Numbered from the stretch's first letter, positions 9,533 through 21,264 are shown. The stretch is DNA of 64,000 nt from Paludibacter propionicigenes WB4 (GCF_000183135.1 NC_014734.1:3472001-3536000), one strand, 5' to 3'. Translations and numbers: made by a program. The notes: generated by a model not told the origin, from the sequence alone.

Positions 9533-10204
9533 TCAAGGTATAATTGCTGAAAACAGACCGCTCCATGGTCCTTGTTTTCCATTTCGGTTTACCCAACGGG
9601 CAAATCCATACAGTGTTTTGCCTCGTTGATCGGGCGTAAATACGATACTCTCGTGCGACCGCGATATGTTATAGCGCTCGGTACAATCGGATGGTGATAC
9701 CGGCAGTTCACTTATTTTGCATACCACTTCACAAAAAGCTACACTGGCAGGCTTAGAATGCGAGGCGGGCGAAGCCGAATCGGCATAAACTACGTGCAGA
9801 ACCGAAATTTCCTCGGCAGTGAGCGAAACAATAGGAGTGGTGGTAGGCGCAGGTGCTACACTACTTCCACCACCTCCTGTGAGGTGAATGTTTAATGCTT
9901 CTTTGTCCTCAAGAGTAATAGCATCGTTATTCAGCAGGTGATGGTTGAACAAGTCAATCAACGCTTCTTTTAGCGGAGTCCACGAAGCTTCGCGGGCAGC
10001 AGTTGCTGCAGGGCTTTGCGTGCTTCGGTTGTTAGCAACACTGTACTTTGATTCATAATCGGTGCTAAGTACCATAATGGTATTGATCTTGTCTTGAGGG
10101 ATACCCCACGCGGAAGCATGGTTAGCACACAAATTAATTGCATTTTTCTGAAAATCATAGCAGGCAGATAGACCTGTCGGCATACCATACGTCTCTTTAC
10201 TCAT
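9533..10204 (-). CDS. Hypothetical protein with C-terminal FN3-like region
   Basis: 223 residues, no signal peptide and no membrane segment. The N-terminal half (about 1-105) is helical in character and contains ATAAREASWTPLKEALIDLF. A Gly/Ser/Pro/Thr linker (about 108-125) leads to a C-terminal half whose end, GKTLYGFARWVNRNGKQGPW, looks like the last strands of an FN3-like sandwich. I do not recognise a named family. It heads the minus-strand series that continues with the sorting-domain-like protein and the giant surface protein, and the 42-bp repeat array lies about 150 bp upstream of its start. An export or surface link is only inferred from that context. Confidence 0.6.
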   Translation of the reverse strand: MSKETYGMPTGLSACYDFQKNAINLCANHASAWGIPQDKINTIMVLSTDYESKYSVANNRSTQSPAATAAREASWTPLKEALIDLFNHHLLNNDAITLEDKEALNIHLTGGGGSSVAPAPTTTPIVSLTAEEISVLHVVYADSASPASHSKPASVAFCEVVCKISELPVSPSDCTERYNISRSHESIVFTPDQRGKTLYGFARWVNRNGKQGPWSGLFSAIIP

Positions 10205-10355
10205 AATTTACAAAATTTAAAATTAAACAATAAATAATTCAGATATTAGGGAGCTAAATATTCTATGTATTTGATTCTTATTTAAATAAGTAGCGGTATT
10301 ATATGTGAGTAAGATGATTAAACACTTGCTCCCATACGGGTAGCAGATGAAAATG

Positions 10356-10607
10356 CCATTCTCTTTTGTCATTCAACCGAATGGATGCGTGATGGAACCA
10401 TTCTCTTCCATCGCCCAACCGAATGGATGCATAACAGAACCATTCTCTTTCGTCATTCAAATGAACGGAAGTGTAATAAAACCATTCGCTTCTGTTATTC
10501 CTCCGAATGGAGGAATGATAGAACCATTCGCTTTGGTTGTCTAACCGAATGGAAGAGTGATCCAACCAATTGGTTTAATCATTCAACCGAATGGGAGAAT
10601 GCTGTCA
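10356..10607. repeat. Six tandem 42-bp units, each with an internal inverted repeat
   Basis: Units begin at 10356, 10398, 10440, 10482, 10524 and 10566, exactly 42 bp apart. Most units start with CCATTC and contain GAATGG 23 bases further on, so each can form a 6-bp stem. The sequence between diverges from unit to unit (for example TCTTTTGTCATTCAACC against TCTTCCATCGCCCAACC), while the stem bases and spacing are kept. The last unit is the most degenerate (CCAATT). Because 42 is a multiple of three, the array is open in more than one frame on both strands. Confidence 0.9.
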
Positions 10608-10840
10608 TTGGACAGTACAATAGTTTGTTTAGCTTCTTGTTTTGTTCCTTTACCGTACGCTTGCGGGAGAGGAGTTATCGACAGTATTTTTAGGTTTCTT
10701 TTTTGTCTACAAATGTCTATTTAAAATGTATAGCAAAGATATGTCAAAATAATTACAGTTAACGAAGCAAAAAACCTCATAAAATTAGTGTAAACCCTAA
10801 TTGGCGGGTGCGAAGGCTGGTAAATAGGGTATAACAGCAA

Positions 10841-10874
10841 CGCCCCAATATTCTTTAACAAGAATATTGGGGCG
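10841..10874 (-). terminator. Terminator of the response-regulator gene
   Basis: CGCCCCAATATTCT (10841-10854) pairs perfectly over 14 bp with AGAATATTGGGGCG (10861-10874) around a 6-nt loop. It lies 48 bp past the stop codon. Confidence 0.75.
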
Positions 10875-10921
10875 ATTACAGAGCGATTTAAATAGTAAGT
10901 TTGATAAATACCTGGCAGCAT

Positions 10922-11575
10922 TCAAATCTCTACCCAGCCACATTTGATGGCATACAGTATAAGATTAATTGTATCGGGAGTATTTGTTTTTTTGAGTAAT
11001 AAAGACCGACGTGCTTCCACTGCTTTTACAGACCTGAAAATCTTTTCAGCAATTTGTGAAACCGTGAGTCCCTGACAAAGATAGCGGAGCACTTCCATCT
11101 CATTATCCGTAATTCCATGATCTATTTTGACTAATGATTTGGGGGCAATTTTTTGCTGCGTTGTGATATTGACAATGATCTGACGCAGCAGTTCGTTAGA
11201 GAAATAGCATTCACCTCCAATGAGTGTTTTCATGGCTTTCTCCAAATCTTTTTTACCGGCAGTCTTGAGTACAAATCCCATAGCTCCTGCGCTTACCATA
11301 TCGGAGTAGTTGGCTTTTTCGCTGAGCATGGTGAGCACCAGAACTTTTATATCGGGTTGAATTTTTTTTGCTCTACTGAGTGCTTCCAGCCCACCCATAA
11401 CCGGCATCTCTATGTCCAGAATGACTAAATCGGGGGTATGTGTGTCAAGTAATTCTACAAACTCTTTTCCATTTTCGGCTTCGGCCACCACTGTACCTAT
11501 ACCTTCTGTTTCAATGAGAAGTTTCATTCCTTCCCGAAACAAAGCATGATCATCGACGAGTATAATTTTCTCCAT
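10922..11575 (-). CDS. NarL/FixJ-type response regulator
   Basis: 217 residues. The receiver domain (about 1-125) has the acidic pocket D8-D9, the phospho-acceptor D54 in LVILDIEMP, a switch Thr in LVLTMLS and the conserved Lys in FVLKTAG. A LuxR-type helix-turn-helix (about 150-215) carries GLTVSQIAEKIFRSVKAVEA. It should be phosphorylated by the sensor kinase encoded 54 bp upstream on the same strand, with which it probably forms an operon. Its targets are not visible. The divergent CAZyme operon lies on the far side of the kinase gene and could be one, but this is only positional. Confidence 0.93.
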   Translation of the reverse strand: MEKIILVDDHALFREGMKLLIETEGIGTVVAEAENGKEFVELLDTHTPDLVILDIEMPVMGGLEALSRAKKIQPDIKVLVLTMLSEKANYSDMVSAGAMGFVLKTAGKKDLEKAMKTLIGGECYFSNELLRQIIVNITTQQKIAPKSLVKIDHGITDNEMEVLRYLCQGLTVSQIAEKIFRSVKAVEARRSLLLKKTNTPDTINLILYAIKCGWVEI

Positions 11576-11629
11576 ATTTCAACGGTTAACGTTTATCGTA
11601 ACTACTACAGCACAGTTACAACGTATCTC

Positions 11630-13780
11630 TTATTCTTTAAATAAATTCACGTCAGAATACTCAACTAACGGCAGTTTTAGATAGGTTTTCATACCACCTC
11701 CCGAACTTGAATCGATATTGAGTTCACCTCTCATCTGCTGTACCCGGTTTTGAATATTCATTAGCCCTAATCCAGCTCCATTTTGGGCTTTCTCCAGCCA
11801 GTCAAACCCAATGCCATTATCGGTATACACAAAAGTAATAATATTTTTAGCTTTATCAAAATAAAATTGAATATCAATATCGGTTGCCTGAGCATAGGTC
11901 AGCGTATTTTTAATCAGCTCGGTAGTAATTCGGTACAATGCCACCTCTGTAATCCAGCTAAACCGATCGGTACTATTGTAGGTAAAATTGATTTTAATTT
12001 TTTGTGTCTCATTAATTCGCTCTGTAAAATGCAGCAGGGCATTTACAAAGCCAGTCTTCATCAATAATTGCGAGCTTAGACCATGTGCCAGTTCACGGGT
12101 AGACTGTATGGCGCTTTCAATACTTTCATTTCCTTTCAGGGTAATCATCTTCATTTTTTCAACGTCATTTGTCTCCGATAGCCATTGGAAGTATAATTTG
12201 ATGATAGAGAGTAGTGGCCCCAGTCCGTCGTGCAGTTCGCTGGAAAAGCGATTCCGCTCCCGCTCCTCAACTTCTATAGCTATCTGCAACAATTTATTCT
12301 CCGCCTCCACCTTTTCGGTAATATCCCTGTTCGATACTCGTAGCCCGAGAGATTTACCGTTTACTATTATATCCCGGCATATATGTCCAATCCAACGTAT
12401 CTGCCCGTCTTTACGTTTAATTCTGAAGTTGATCTCCGAACTATTATCATTTGATGTTTGATTGTGCCTGTCCTTTTTATGGTTTAGCCATACGGCACTA
12501 TCGTTTTCGTAAACAATATTATCTAATAGTATGGGATTATCTACAAACTCCTGAACTGTATAGCCCGTCATTTTTTCAACCGATGGCGACATGTAGATAA
12601 TTTCATTTTCCGGGCTTTTCCAATATTCCCAATCATAGGTAAAGTCGGCTATGGTTCGAAACTTTTCTTCGGTAAGTTGAAGTGATGAATAGAGTTCCTC
12701 CAGCTCCCGGGTACGTTCGGCAATCCGCTTCTCAAGGTCTTCATTCAGTTCATTCAGTTCCTGTTCCAGGCGTTTGCGGTGCGAAATATCGGTGTGAATC
12801 CCCGACATAATCAACGGGCGGCCATCGGGAGATCTCTCGGTAATACTGGCTCGTTGGTGCATCCACACCCAGTGACCATCTTTATGCCTGACCCGGCATT
12901 CGTATTCGTAATAAGGCAAGTTGCTTTCTGCATATCGGGTATATGCATCGAAGGTAATATCTACATCATCGGGGTGTACTATGCCTCTCCAACCGGGGAT
13001 AGGAGATTCTTTTAAAACTTTGCCCAACTCTTCATGAGTATAGCCAACCATTTTGGGATATACCTGATTGTAAGTCAATTCGCCTGTCTCTACATGTATA
13101 TCTACAATTCCTACATGCACTGCCTCTACAATATCGTCGAGCTTTAATCGAGTTGCAATCAAAGCTTCTTCTGTTCTTTTCCGTTCGGTAATATCGTGGA
13201 GTAAGCCGGTCCAGATAACATGGCCACTGGCAAGTACCCGCGGGTGTGACTCCATGCGTACCCACTTCATCTCCTGATGAACCACTATTCGTCCTTGCCA
13301 ATTGAAGGGAGTCTTGGTTCTATTTGCGTCTTCATTCTTTTTGATAAAGTCAGCTTTATCATCGGCGTATATCAAGTCGGCAACAAGGTACGGATTGTTT
13401 TCAAACTCTTGTCGTGTCACTCCCAGTATTTCGCAGAACCGATCATTTGCCAGTTTCATCAAATAGGGCGGGTTGTCGGAACTGTGCCAGGCATTGTAGC
13501 CCCAGTCTTTCACGGGAAACACTTGAATACGATAGATTCCAACGGGTTGATTGTTGATAATATCTTGATAGACTTCATATTCTTGTATGACTGATTCTTT
13601 CGAAACCCGAAGCTTTTTGTTCTCGTTTTCCAACAAAGTCTGATTTGCCAGCAATTCCCGTATAAGTCGCAAACTCTCAGACTCCGGTGTATCAACGCCG
13701 GCTAAGATTGACCTTGATTGCAGAAACGCCCCGGCTTCTTTTTTTAGTTTTGAAGATGCAGTGTCCATCATATTATCCAT
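11630..13780 (-). CDS. Soluble triple-PAS sensor histidine kinase (HisKA_3)
   Basis: 716 residues without membrane segments or signal peptide, so it probably senses a cytosolic signal. A coiled-coil-like N-terminus (about 35-75) precedes three PAS/PAC units, about 75-205, 210-335 and 370-490, each ending in a DIT or DIS motif. A coiled coil (about 335-370) separates the second and third. The dimerisation/phosphoacceptor segment ELHDGLGPLLS places the phosphorylated His at H517, typical of the NarX/DesK class. An ATPase domain (about 610-710) with DNGIGFD and GLGLMNIQNR follows. It pairs with the LuxR-type regulator downstream. No haem or flavin ligand can be identified by eye. Confidence 0.92.
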   Translation of the reverse strand: MDNMMDTASSKLKKEAGAFLQSRSILAGVDTPESESLRLIRELLANQTLLENENKKLRVSKESVIQEYEVYQDIINNQPVGIYRIQVFPVKDWGYNAWHSSDNPPYLMKLANDRFCEILGVTRQEFENNPYLVADLIYADDKADFIKKNEDANRTKTPFNWQGRIVVHQEMKWVRMESHPRVLASGHVIWTGLLHDITERKRTEEALIATRLKLDDIVEAVHVGIVDIHVETGELTYNQVYPKMVGYTHEELGKVLKESPIPGWRGIVHPDDVDITFDAYTRYAESNLPYYEYECRVRHKDGHWVWMHQRASITERSPDGRPLIMSGIHTDISHRKRLEQELNELNEDLEKRIAERTRELEELYSSLQLTEEKFRTIADFTYDWEYWKSPENEIIYMSPSVEKMTGYTVQEFVDNPILLDNIVYENDSAVWLNHKKDRHNQTSNDNSSEINFRIKRKDGQIRWIGHICRDIIVNGKSLGLRVSNRDITEKVEAENKLLQIAIEVEERERNRFSSELHDGLGPLLSIIKLYFQWLSETNDVEKMKMITLKGNESIESAIQSTRELAHGLSSQLLMKTGFVNALLHFTERINETQKIKINFTYNSTDRFSWITEVALYRITTELIKNTLTYAQATDIDIQFYFDKAKNIITFVYTDNGIGFDWLEKAQNGAGLGLMNIQNRVQQMRGELNIDSSSGGGMKTYLKLPLVEYSDVNLFKE

Positions 13781-13963
13781 GTTTTTTCTGTTATAAAATA
13801 TAACTGAACAACAAAGATAATTTATCTGCGCTACGTTAATCGAATTTTAAACTATAATTCTTTCAATTTCTAAAATTCAATCAACATAGGTAAGTTTATC
13901 GTATAAATACTGTTACAACGAAAAAATGTCTATTATTAAAAGTCAACAGATTAATTTTATGAT

Positions 13964-13971
13964 TATCTTTG
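13964..13971 (+). promoter_or_regulatory. -7 element upstream of the CAZyme operon
   Basis: TATCTTTG matches TAnnTTTG and lies 87 bp before the first start codon, in the 278-bp divergent spacer between the kinase gene and the esterase gene. No good -33 TTTG is found at the usual distance, which is compatible with an activator-dependent promoter. Confidence 0.5.
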
Positions 13972-14046
13972 AACCTAGTATATTTTTAGGAGTCTATACA
14001 GTGATTTCTTTTGAATGTCCTGAGCTGGAAATATTATAATCAATAA

Positions 14047-15972
<1,926 letters not shown>

Positions 15973-15987
15973 TATCAAAAAAGCACA

Positions 15988-17709
15988 ATGTTTAAACTAA
16001 GAACTACATTCATAGCATTCACATGCATGGCAAGTGTTTTCAGTTCTTTTTCGCAAGAGAAGGTGAAGCAGAAGACAATTGCAAATCCGTTGAATTTGAG
16101 CTATCGGTTTTGTCTGGATGCTCCATCCCGACGCGAGGCTGCAGATCCTACCATGGTTACATTTAAAAATGAGTATTATTTGTTTGCATCAAAATCAGGA
16201 GGATACTTTCACTCTACCGATTTAATCAATTGGGATTTAATTACCACCAAAGATCTTCCACTGGAAGATTATGCTCCGACCGTGGTGGTGATGAAGGATA
16301 CTTTGTATTTTATGGCGTCCGGAAATGCTCCGATTACAATTTACAAAACAGCTAATCCAAAATCAGGAAAATGGGCGGTGGCCAATGCGCATTTCCCTAT
16401 CGGAATGACCGATCCCGATTTGTTTGTTGATGATGACGGACGCCTGTATTTCTATTATGGCTGTTCGGATAAGGATCCGATTTATGCCGTTGAACTTGAT
16501 ACCAAAACATTGAATCCCATCGGTCAGCCAATTGCTTTGTTCAATAGTAATAAAAAGGAACATGGATGGGAGCGTTTTGGCGATTACAATGAAAAGGACG
16601 AGAGCCCGTGGGTGGAAGGTTCGTGGATGACCAAACACGACGGGAAGTACTATTTGCAATATTCAGTTCCGGGAACACAGTTCAAGAGTTATTGTGATGG
16701 ACTGTATGAATCAGATAAACCACTTGGCCCATTCAAGTTAGCTGCGCATAATCCTGTGTCAGCTAAGCCCGAAGGTTTTATTGCAAGTGCAGGTCATAGC
16801 AGTACCTTTCAGGATAAATATGGAAATTACTGGCATGTGTCTACAATGACTATTTCTCAGAAACACATGTTCGAACGCCGTCTGGGCTTGTTTCCGACGT
16901 TTTTCGACAACGATGGTGTTATGTACGTTTATACCGGGTTTGGAGATTTCCCGTATAAAGTGCCCAATAAGAAGATCAGTAGTCCCGAAGAGTTGTTCCC
17001 GAAATGGATGTTGCTTTCGTACAACAAACCGGTTGCTGCTTCCTCCGAGTTGCAGGGACATCCGGCACGGTATGCTGCCGATGAGGAGATCAGAACTTAC
17101 TGGAGTGCCAAAACAGGTAATAAAGGTGAGTGGATTGCCATGGACTTGCAAAAATTAAGTACGATCAATGCCGTGCAGATCAATTTTGCAGAAAATAATA
17201 CCAAAACCATGGGTCGCAAACCGGGCATTTATTATCAGTACCTGCTCGAATATTCTACAGATGGCACAACATGGAAGCCGCTGGCGGATAAAACCAAAAA
17301 TACAACGGATGTTCCCCACGATTATATTGAATTGAAAATGCCCGTGAAGGCGCGTTATGTGCGACTGACCAACTATCACATGGCCGACGGCACTTTTGCT
17401 TTGGCAGGATTGCGGGTTTTTGGTAACGGTGGGGGAGAAGCACCTGCTCAGGTAAAGGATTTGATATTAAGTCGATCGAATACAGATAAGTGTGTGGTGA
17501 ATCTTAAGTGGACAAAATCGCCTCGTGCAATAGGATACAATATCCGTTATGGAACTCAGAAGGATAAATTATACCAAAACTATCAGGTATTGGGTGTTGA
17601 ATCATTGACAATAAGAAATCTGAATGCACTTCAAAAGTATTTCTTTACAATTGATACTTTTAATGAGAATGGAATCACAAAAGGAACAATTATAAAAGAA
17701 ATCAACTAA
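15988..17709 (+). CDS. Glycoside hydrolase family 43 with F5/8C and FN3 domains
   Basis: 573 residues with a signal peptide (1-22). The five-bladed propeller (about 40-340) shows the three GH43 catalytic acids: base D53 in AADPTMV, pKa modulator D142 in TDPDLFVDDDG and acid E210 in WVEGSWM. A discoidin-like F5/8C carbohydrate-binding domain (about 350-480) and an FN3 domain (about 485-573) follow. Family members act on beta-xylosides or alpha-arabinofuranosides. The esterase and GH3 neighbours favour xylan or arabinoxylan side chains. The next start is only 4 bp past the stop codon. Confidence 0.9.
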   Translation: MFKLRTTFIAFTCMASVFSSFSQEKVKQKTIANPLNLSYRFCLDAPSRREAADPTMVTFKNEYYLFASKSGGYFHSTDLINWDLITTKDLPLEDYAPTVVVMKDTLYFMASGNAPITIYKTANPKSGKWAVANAHFPIGMTDPDLFVDDDGRLYFYYGCSDKDPIYAVELDTKTLNPIGQPIALFNSNKKEHGWERFGDYNEKDESPWVEGSWMTKHDGKYYLQYSVPGTQFKSYCDGLYESDKPLGPFKLAAHNPVSAKPEGFIASAGHSSTFQDKYGNYWHVSTMTISQKHMFERRLGLFPTFFDNDGVMYVYTGFGDFPYKVPNKKISSPEELFPKWMLLSYNKPVAASSELQGHPARYAADEEIRTYWSAKTGNKGEWIAMDLQKLSTINAVQINFAENNTKTMGRKPGIYYQYLLEYSTDGTTWKPLADKTKNTTDVPHDYIELKMPVKARYVRLTNYHMADGTFALAGLRVFGNGGGEAPAQVKDLILSRSNTDKCVVNLKWTKSPRAIGYNIRYGTQKDKLYQNYQVLGVESLTIRNLNALQKYFFTIDTFNENGITKGTIIKEIN

Positions 17710-17713
17710 AAAC

Positions 17714-20290
17714 ATGAAAAAAGGATTACTGACATTTATAGCTTTTTTATTTACTGTGAGCCTTGTGGCTCAACAATTACCTTATCAAAATCCAAAATTA
17801 AGTGCTGAAGTTCGTGCTACAGATTTACTAGCCCGATTAACGCTTGCAGAAAAAGCTGCCCTTATGCAGAATAATTCACCTGCTATCCCTCGTTTGGGCA
17901 TAAAAGCCTATGAGTGGTGGAATGAGGCTTTGCACGGGGTTGGACGCTCAGGGGTGGCTACGGTGTTTCCTCAGGCTATCGGTATGGCCGCATCGTTCAA
18001 TAACGGATTATTGTTTGATGCATTTACCGCTGTTTCTGACGAGGCGAGAGCCAAATCGAATAAATTTAGTGAGCAGGGAGGTTTGAAACGTTATCAGGGT
18101 TTGACATACTGGACACCAAACGTGAATATTTTTCGTGATCCACGCTGGGGACGCGGACAGGAAACTTATGGAGAAGATCCGTATCTGACCAGTCTTATGG
18201 GAGTGGCCGTGGTGAAAGGCCTGCAAGGTCCCGATAACGCCGAATATGATAAGTTGCATGCTTGTGCTAAACATTTTGCTGTTCACTCCGGTCCCGAGTG
18301 GAACCGACACTCGTTCAATGCCGAAAATATTAATCCGCGCGACTTGTGGGAAACTTATCTTCCTGCTTTTAAAGCATTAGTTCAGAAAGCGGATGTAAAG
18401 GAAGTGATGTGTGCCTACAACCGGTTCGAAGATGAGCCTTGCTGTGGTAGCAATCGGTTATTGACTCAAATTCTTCGTAACGACTGGAAGTTTGATGGTT
18501 TGGTAGTGTCTGACTGTTGGGCAATTTCTGATTTTTATAAACCAAACGCACATGCCACTCAACCGGATGCCACTCATGCAGCTGCCAATGCAGTATTGAA
18601 TGGTACGGACTTAGAGTGTGGAAGCGATTTTCGAAATTTGCCGGAAGCTGTGAAAGCCGGTTTAATCGAAGAAAAACGGATTGATGTTTCACTCAAAAGA
18701 CTATTAAAAGCTCGTTTCGAGTTGGGTGAAATGAATAGCGACCAGGTATGGCCAATATCTTATTCTGTAGTGAATAGTGAGAAACATCAAAACCTGGCTC
18801 TTCGAATGGCGGAAGAGAGCATTGTGTTGCTTCAGAATAACAACAATATATTACCACTCAGCAAGAAACTGAAAATTGCAGTAATGGGCCCGAATGCCAA
18901 TGATTCTGTAATGCAGTGGGGAAATTATAACGGTTTCCCGGCACACACAGTTACATTGCTCGAAGCAATGCGTAAGTCATTTCCGGGAGCTCAGCTTATT
19001 TATGAACCGGGCTGCGACCGTACAATGGATGTAGCTGTAAGCAGTCTTTTTCAGGAGTGCAGCATAGATGGTAAGAAAGGATTTGTGGCTCAGTACTGGA
19101 ACAATCGAAACTCAGAGGGTGAGCCTGTAGCAACTGATGTGCTTAAAAATGCATTCCGATTGACAACTACAGGAGCAACTGCTTTTGCTGCTGGTGTAAA
19201 TATCCGGGATTTTTCGGCAAAATATAAGACCGTATTTCGCCCAACAAAGTCTGGCGATGTAACATTCCAGTTTCAGGTAAGCGGAAGAACCAGCTTGACT
19301 ATCAACGGAGAGATTGTAAATCGTAATGTTTCTGCTAACACTCCAACCAATGTGTATCAGCTAAAAGCAGAAGCCGGTAAATCTTACGAAATAGAGATTG
19401 CTTTTTCGCAGGGCAATACCGATGCGAATCTGAATTTTGATTTTGGAACTCTTGTGCCGTTAGATTTAAGCGCAAGTATTGCTAAGGTTAAAGATGCTGA
19501 TGTTGTTGTGTTTGCCGGTGGTATTGCACCTTCGCTCGAAGGTGAGGAGATGAGAGTTACCGTTCCGGGATTCAAAGGTGGCGACCGTACCGATATCGAA
19601 CTACCTGCTATTCAACGCCGATTATTGCAGGCTTTGAAAGATGCAGGAAAAAAGGTTGTGTTTGTCAACTTCTCTGGTTCGGCTATGGGGCTTGTTCCTG
19701 AAACACAGTCGTGTGAAGCAATTTTACAAGCTTGGTATCCAGGACAAGCCGGTGGTACAGCAGTAGCGAATGTTCTGTTGGGCAACTATAATCCTTCAGG
19801 TCGACTTCCGGTTACGTTTTATAAAAATGTGGCACAGTTACCTGATTTTGAAGATTACTCCATGAAAGGGCGCACGTATCGCTACATGACAGAAAAGCCT
19901 TTGTTTTCATTCGGATACGGACTTAGTTATACTAAATTTGTTTTAGGAACAGCTAAACTTAATAAGAGTTCTATAAAAGCCAATGAGACACTCAAAATCA
20001 CAGTACCGGTTACTAACGCCGGTAAAGTGGCAGGAACAGAAGTATTACAAGTTTATGTGCGTAAAGTAAAAGATGTTGACGGTCCAGCGAAGACTTTACG
20101 TGGATTCAAGAAAGTAAATATTGAGCCCGGAAAAACAAGCCAGATTTCGATTGATCTGACTTCATCTGCTTTTGAGTTTTATGACTGGACTCAAAGAAAA
20201 ATGATGGTTACTCCCGGAGAGTATGAAGTGTATTATGGAACTAGTTCCGATGCAAAAGATTTGAAAAAAGCATCGATAATTATTCGATAG
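17714..20290 (+). CDS. Glycoside hydrolase family 3, beta-xylosidase/glucosidase type, with PA14 insert
   Basis: 858 residues with a signal peptide (1-20). The TIM-barrel domain (about 30-350) has the substrate-binding KH pair (K186-H187) and the nucleophile D267 in VVSDCWA. A PA14 domain (about 455-590) is inserted into the second, alpha/beta-sandwich domain, whose probable acid/base lies in LEGEEM near residue 611. A C-terminal FN3-like domain ends the protein. The NIFRDPRWGRGQETYGEDP stretch is typical of the xylosidase-like branch. It is the last gene of the esterase-GH43-GH3 operon and should release terminal sugars from oligosaccharides in the periplasm. Confidence 0.92.
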   Translation: MKKGLLTFIAFLFTVSLVAQQLPYQNPKLSAEVRATDLLARLTLAEKAALMQNNSPAIPRLGIKAYEWWNEALHGVGRSGVATVFPQAIGMAASFNNGLLFDAFTAVSDEARAKSNKFSEQGGLKRYQGLTYWTPNVNIFRDPRWGRGQETYGEDPYLTSLMGVAVVKGLQGPDNAEYDKLHACAKHFAVHSGPEWNRHSFNAENINPRDLWETYLPAFKALVQKADVKEVMCAYNRFEDEPCCGSNRLLTQILRNDWKFDGLVVSDCWAISDFYKPNAHATQPDATHAAANAVLNGTDLECGSDFRNLPEAVKAGLIEEKRIDVSLKRLLKARFELGEMNSDQVWPISYSVVNSEKHQNLALRMAEESIVLLQNNNNILPLSKKLKIAVMGPNANDSVMQWGNYNGFPAHTVTLLEAMRKSFPGAQLIYEPGCDRTMDVAVSSLFQECSIDGKKGFVAQYWNNRNSEGEPVATDVLKNAFRLTTTGATAFAAGVNIRDFSAKYKTVFRPTKSGDVTFQFQVSGRTSLTINGEIVNRNVSANTPTNVYQLKAEAGKSYEIEIAFSQGNTDANLNFDFGTLVPLDLSASIAKVKDADVVVFAGGIAPSLEGEEMRVTVPGFKGGDRTDIELPAIQRRLLQALKDAGKKVVFVNFSGSAMGLVPETQSCEAILQAWYPGQAGGTAVANVLLGNYNPSGRLPVTFYKNVAQLPDFEDYSMKGRTYRYMTEKPLFSFGYGLSYTKFVLGTAKLNKSSIKANETLKITVPVTNAGKVAGTEVLQVYVRKVKDVDGPAKTLRGFKKVNIEPGKTSQISIDLTSSAFEFYDWTQRKMMVTPGEYEVYYGTSSDAKDLKKASIIIR

Positions 20291-20307
20291 GCTCGTTTAG
20301 AGAAAAC

Positions 20308-20358
20308 AAAAACACCTGCTATATGTTCTGTATCAACAGAATGGTCGCAGGTGTTTTT
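20308..20358. terminator. Bidirectional terminator between GH3 and ssb
   Basis: AAAAACACCTGC (20308-20319) pairs perfectly with GCAGGTGTTTTT (20347-20358). A second small stem, TTCTGT/ACAGAA, lies inside the loop. A/T runs on both sides suit the two convergent genes. Confidence 0.85.
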
Positions 20359-20379
20359 ATATATATTTATGAATTGATA

Positions 20380-20802
20380 TTAAAAAGGAAGATCATCCTC
20401 GGCATGAGGAGGTGCTTGTATAGCATCAGCCGGAGGGGCTGCAACAGTACTTAATGGTTCAGTACTCTCAGGCTTCTTGCCTAACAGTTGGATAGTATCA
20501 GCAAAAATCTCCGTTGTATAGCGTTTAATACCGTCTTTTTCCCACGAACGGGTTTGTATTTTTCCTTCAATGTACAATTGGCTTCCTTTTCGGATGTACT
20601 TTTCAGACAGTTCGGCCAACCCTCTCCAGGCAACAATGTTGTGCCATTCTGTGCGTTCAGGCACTTGTATTCCACTTTGAGTTGTGTAGCCTCTTTCTGT
20701 AGTTGCTAAGGTGAAATTTGCAACAGCCAGATTTTTCTCCAGGTAGCGAACTTCAGGATCTTTTCCTACATTCCCTACCAAAATTACTTTGTTAACAGAC
20801 AT
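20380..20802 (-). CDS. ssb: Single-stranded DNA-binding protein
   Basis: 140 residues. The OB fold (about 1-110) opens with [20 protein letters not shown] and contains the [12 protein letters not shown] strand. A short flexible linker leads to the acidic tail EDDLPF, through which SSB recruits repair and replication partners. It acts in replication, recombination and repair. This may be one of several paralogues, as is common in Bacteroidota; the genome set is not visible here. It is convergent with the CAZyme operon. Confidence 0.96.
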   Translation of the reverse strand: MSVNKVILVGNVGKDPEVRYLEKNLAVANFTLATTERGYTTQSGIQVPERTEWHNIVAWRGLAELSEKYIRKGSQLYIEGKIQTRSWEKDGIKRYTTEIFADTIQLLGKKPESTEPLSTVAAPPADAIQAPPHAEDDLPF

Positions 20803-20875
20803 GATTTTTTGATTTAAAGGATTAATAATTCATTGTTAATTCGCGGTAAAAATAAATATTTTATTTAATATAGCC

Positions 20876-20919
20876 AACAAAACCGATTAAATATTTTTAA
20901 ATATCTAATCGGTTTTGTT
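20876..20919 (-). terminator. Long hairpin after the Dabb gene
   Basis: AACAAAACCGATTAAATATTT (20876-20896) pairs with the facing arm 20899-20919 over about 21 bp with one wobble. It lies about 40 bp past the stop of the minus-strand Dabb gene and upstream of ssb. Confidence 0.65.
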
Positions 20920-20958
20920 GATCTGATAATTTTTATAGAGCAATCTTTGCTCTAAAAA

Positions 20959-21264
20959 TCAGACGTTGTAATCTACAGCAGCTCTGGTTGTTTTTACTTT
21001 ACCGATATAGGCTGCAACGCGCTTGTGCTCCGGATGTTCCTGATAGATGTCCAGGGTTTCCAGGCTATCAAATTCCGAATACAAAGCTATATCATAATTT
21101 GTTTTTGGAGCGTTAGGGTCGTTTATTCCAACTTCAATCTTTTTTATTTCAGGAATAAAATTAATGAGGTTTTCCAGTTCCGATTTGATAATCTTTGCAT
21201 TCTCCGCTTTCGACTTTCCTTCGGCATTTTCGGCTAATCCGAAAAAAACAATATGCTTAATCAT
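20959..21264 (-). CDS. Dabb-family (stress-responsive A/B barrel) protein
   Basis: 101 residues forming a single dimeric alpha+beta barrel domain, with the opening MIKHIVFFGL, a central DIALYSEFDSLETLDIYQEHPEHKRVA and a closing strand. Small free-standing Dabb proteins are conserved in bacteria and plants, but their substrate is usually unknown. A 50-bp spacer separates it from the small secreted protein upstream on the same strand. Confidence 0.85.
   Translation of the reverse strand: MIKHIVFFGLAENAEGKSKAENAKIIKSELENLINFIPEIKKIEVGINDPNAPKTNYDIALYSEFDSLETLDIYQEHPEHKRVAAYIGKVKTTRAAVDYNV

Larger units (their letters stand above)
10205..10921. other. 717-bp intergenic region with tandem array
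   Basis: Holds the six-unit 42-bp repeat (10356-10607) and the terminator of the response-regulator gene. The rest is AT-rich, with no convincing gene. Short frames on both strands inside the array start with TTG or lack initiation context. Confidence 0.7.

Noticed and set aside
10299-10565. An 88-residue frame with 14-residue repeats across the 42-bp array
   Set aside because: It begins with TTG, has no initiation context, and the sixth unit contains a stop in this frame. Other frames on both strands are equally open because the unit length is a multiple of three.
10356-10607. CRISPR array
   Set aside because: Units are directly adjacent and similar over the whole length, without unique spacers, and no cas genes lie nearby.
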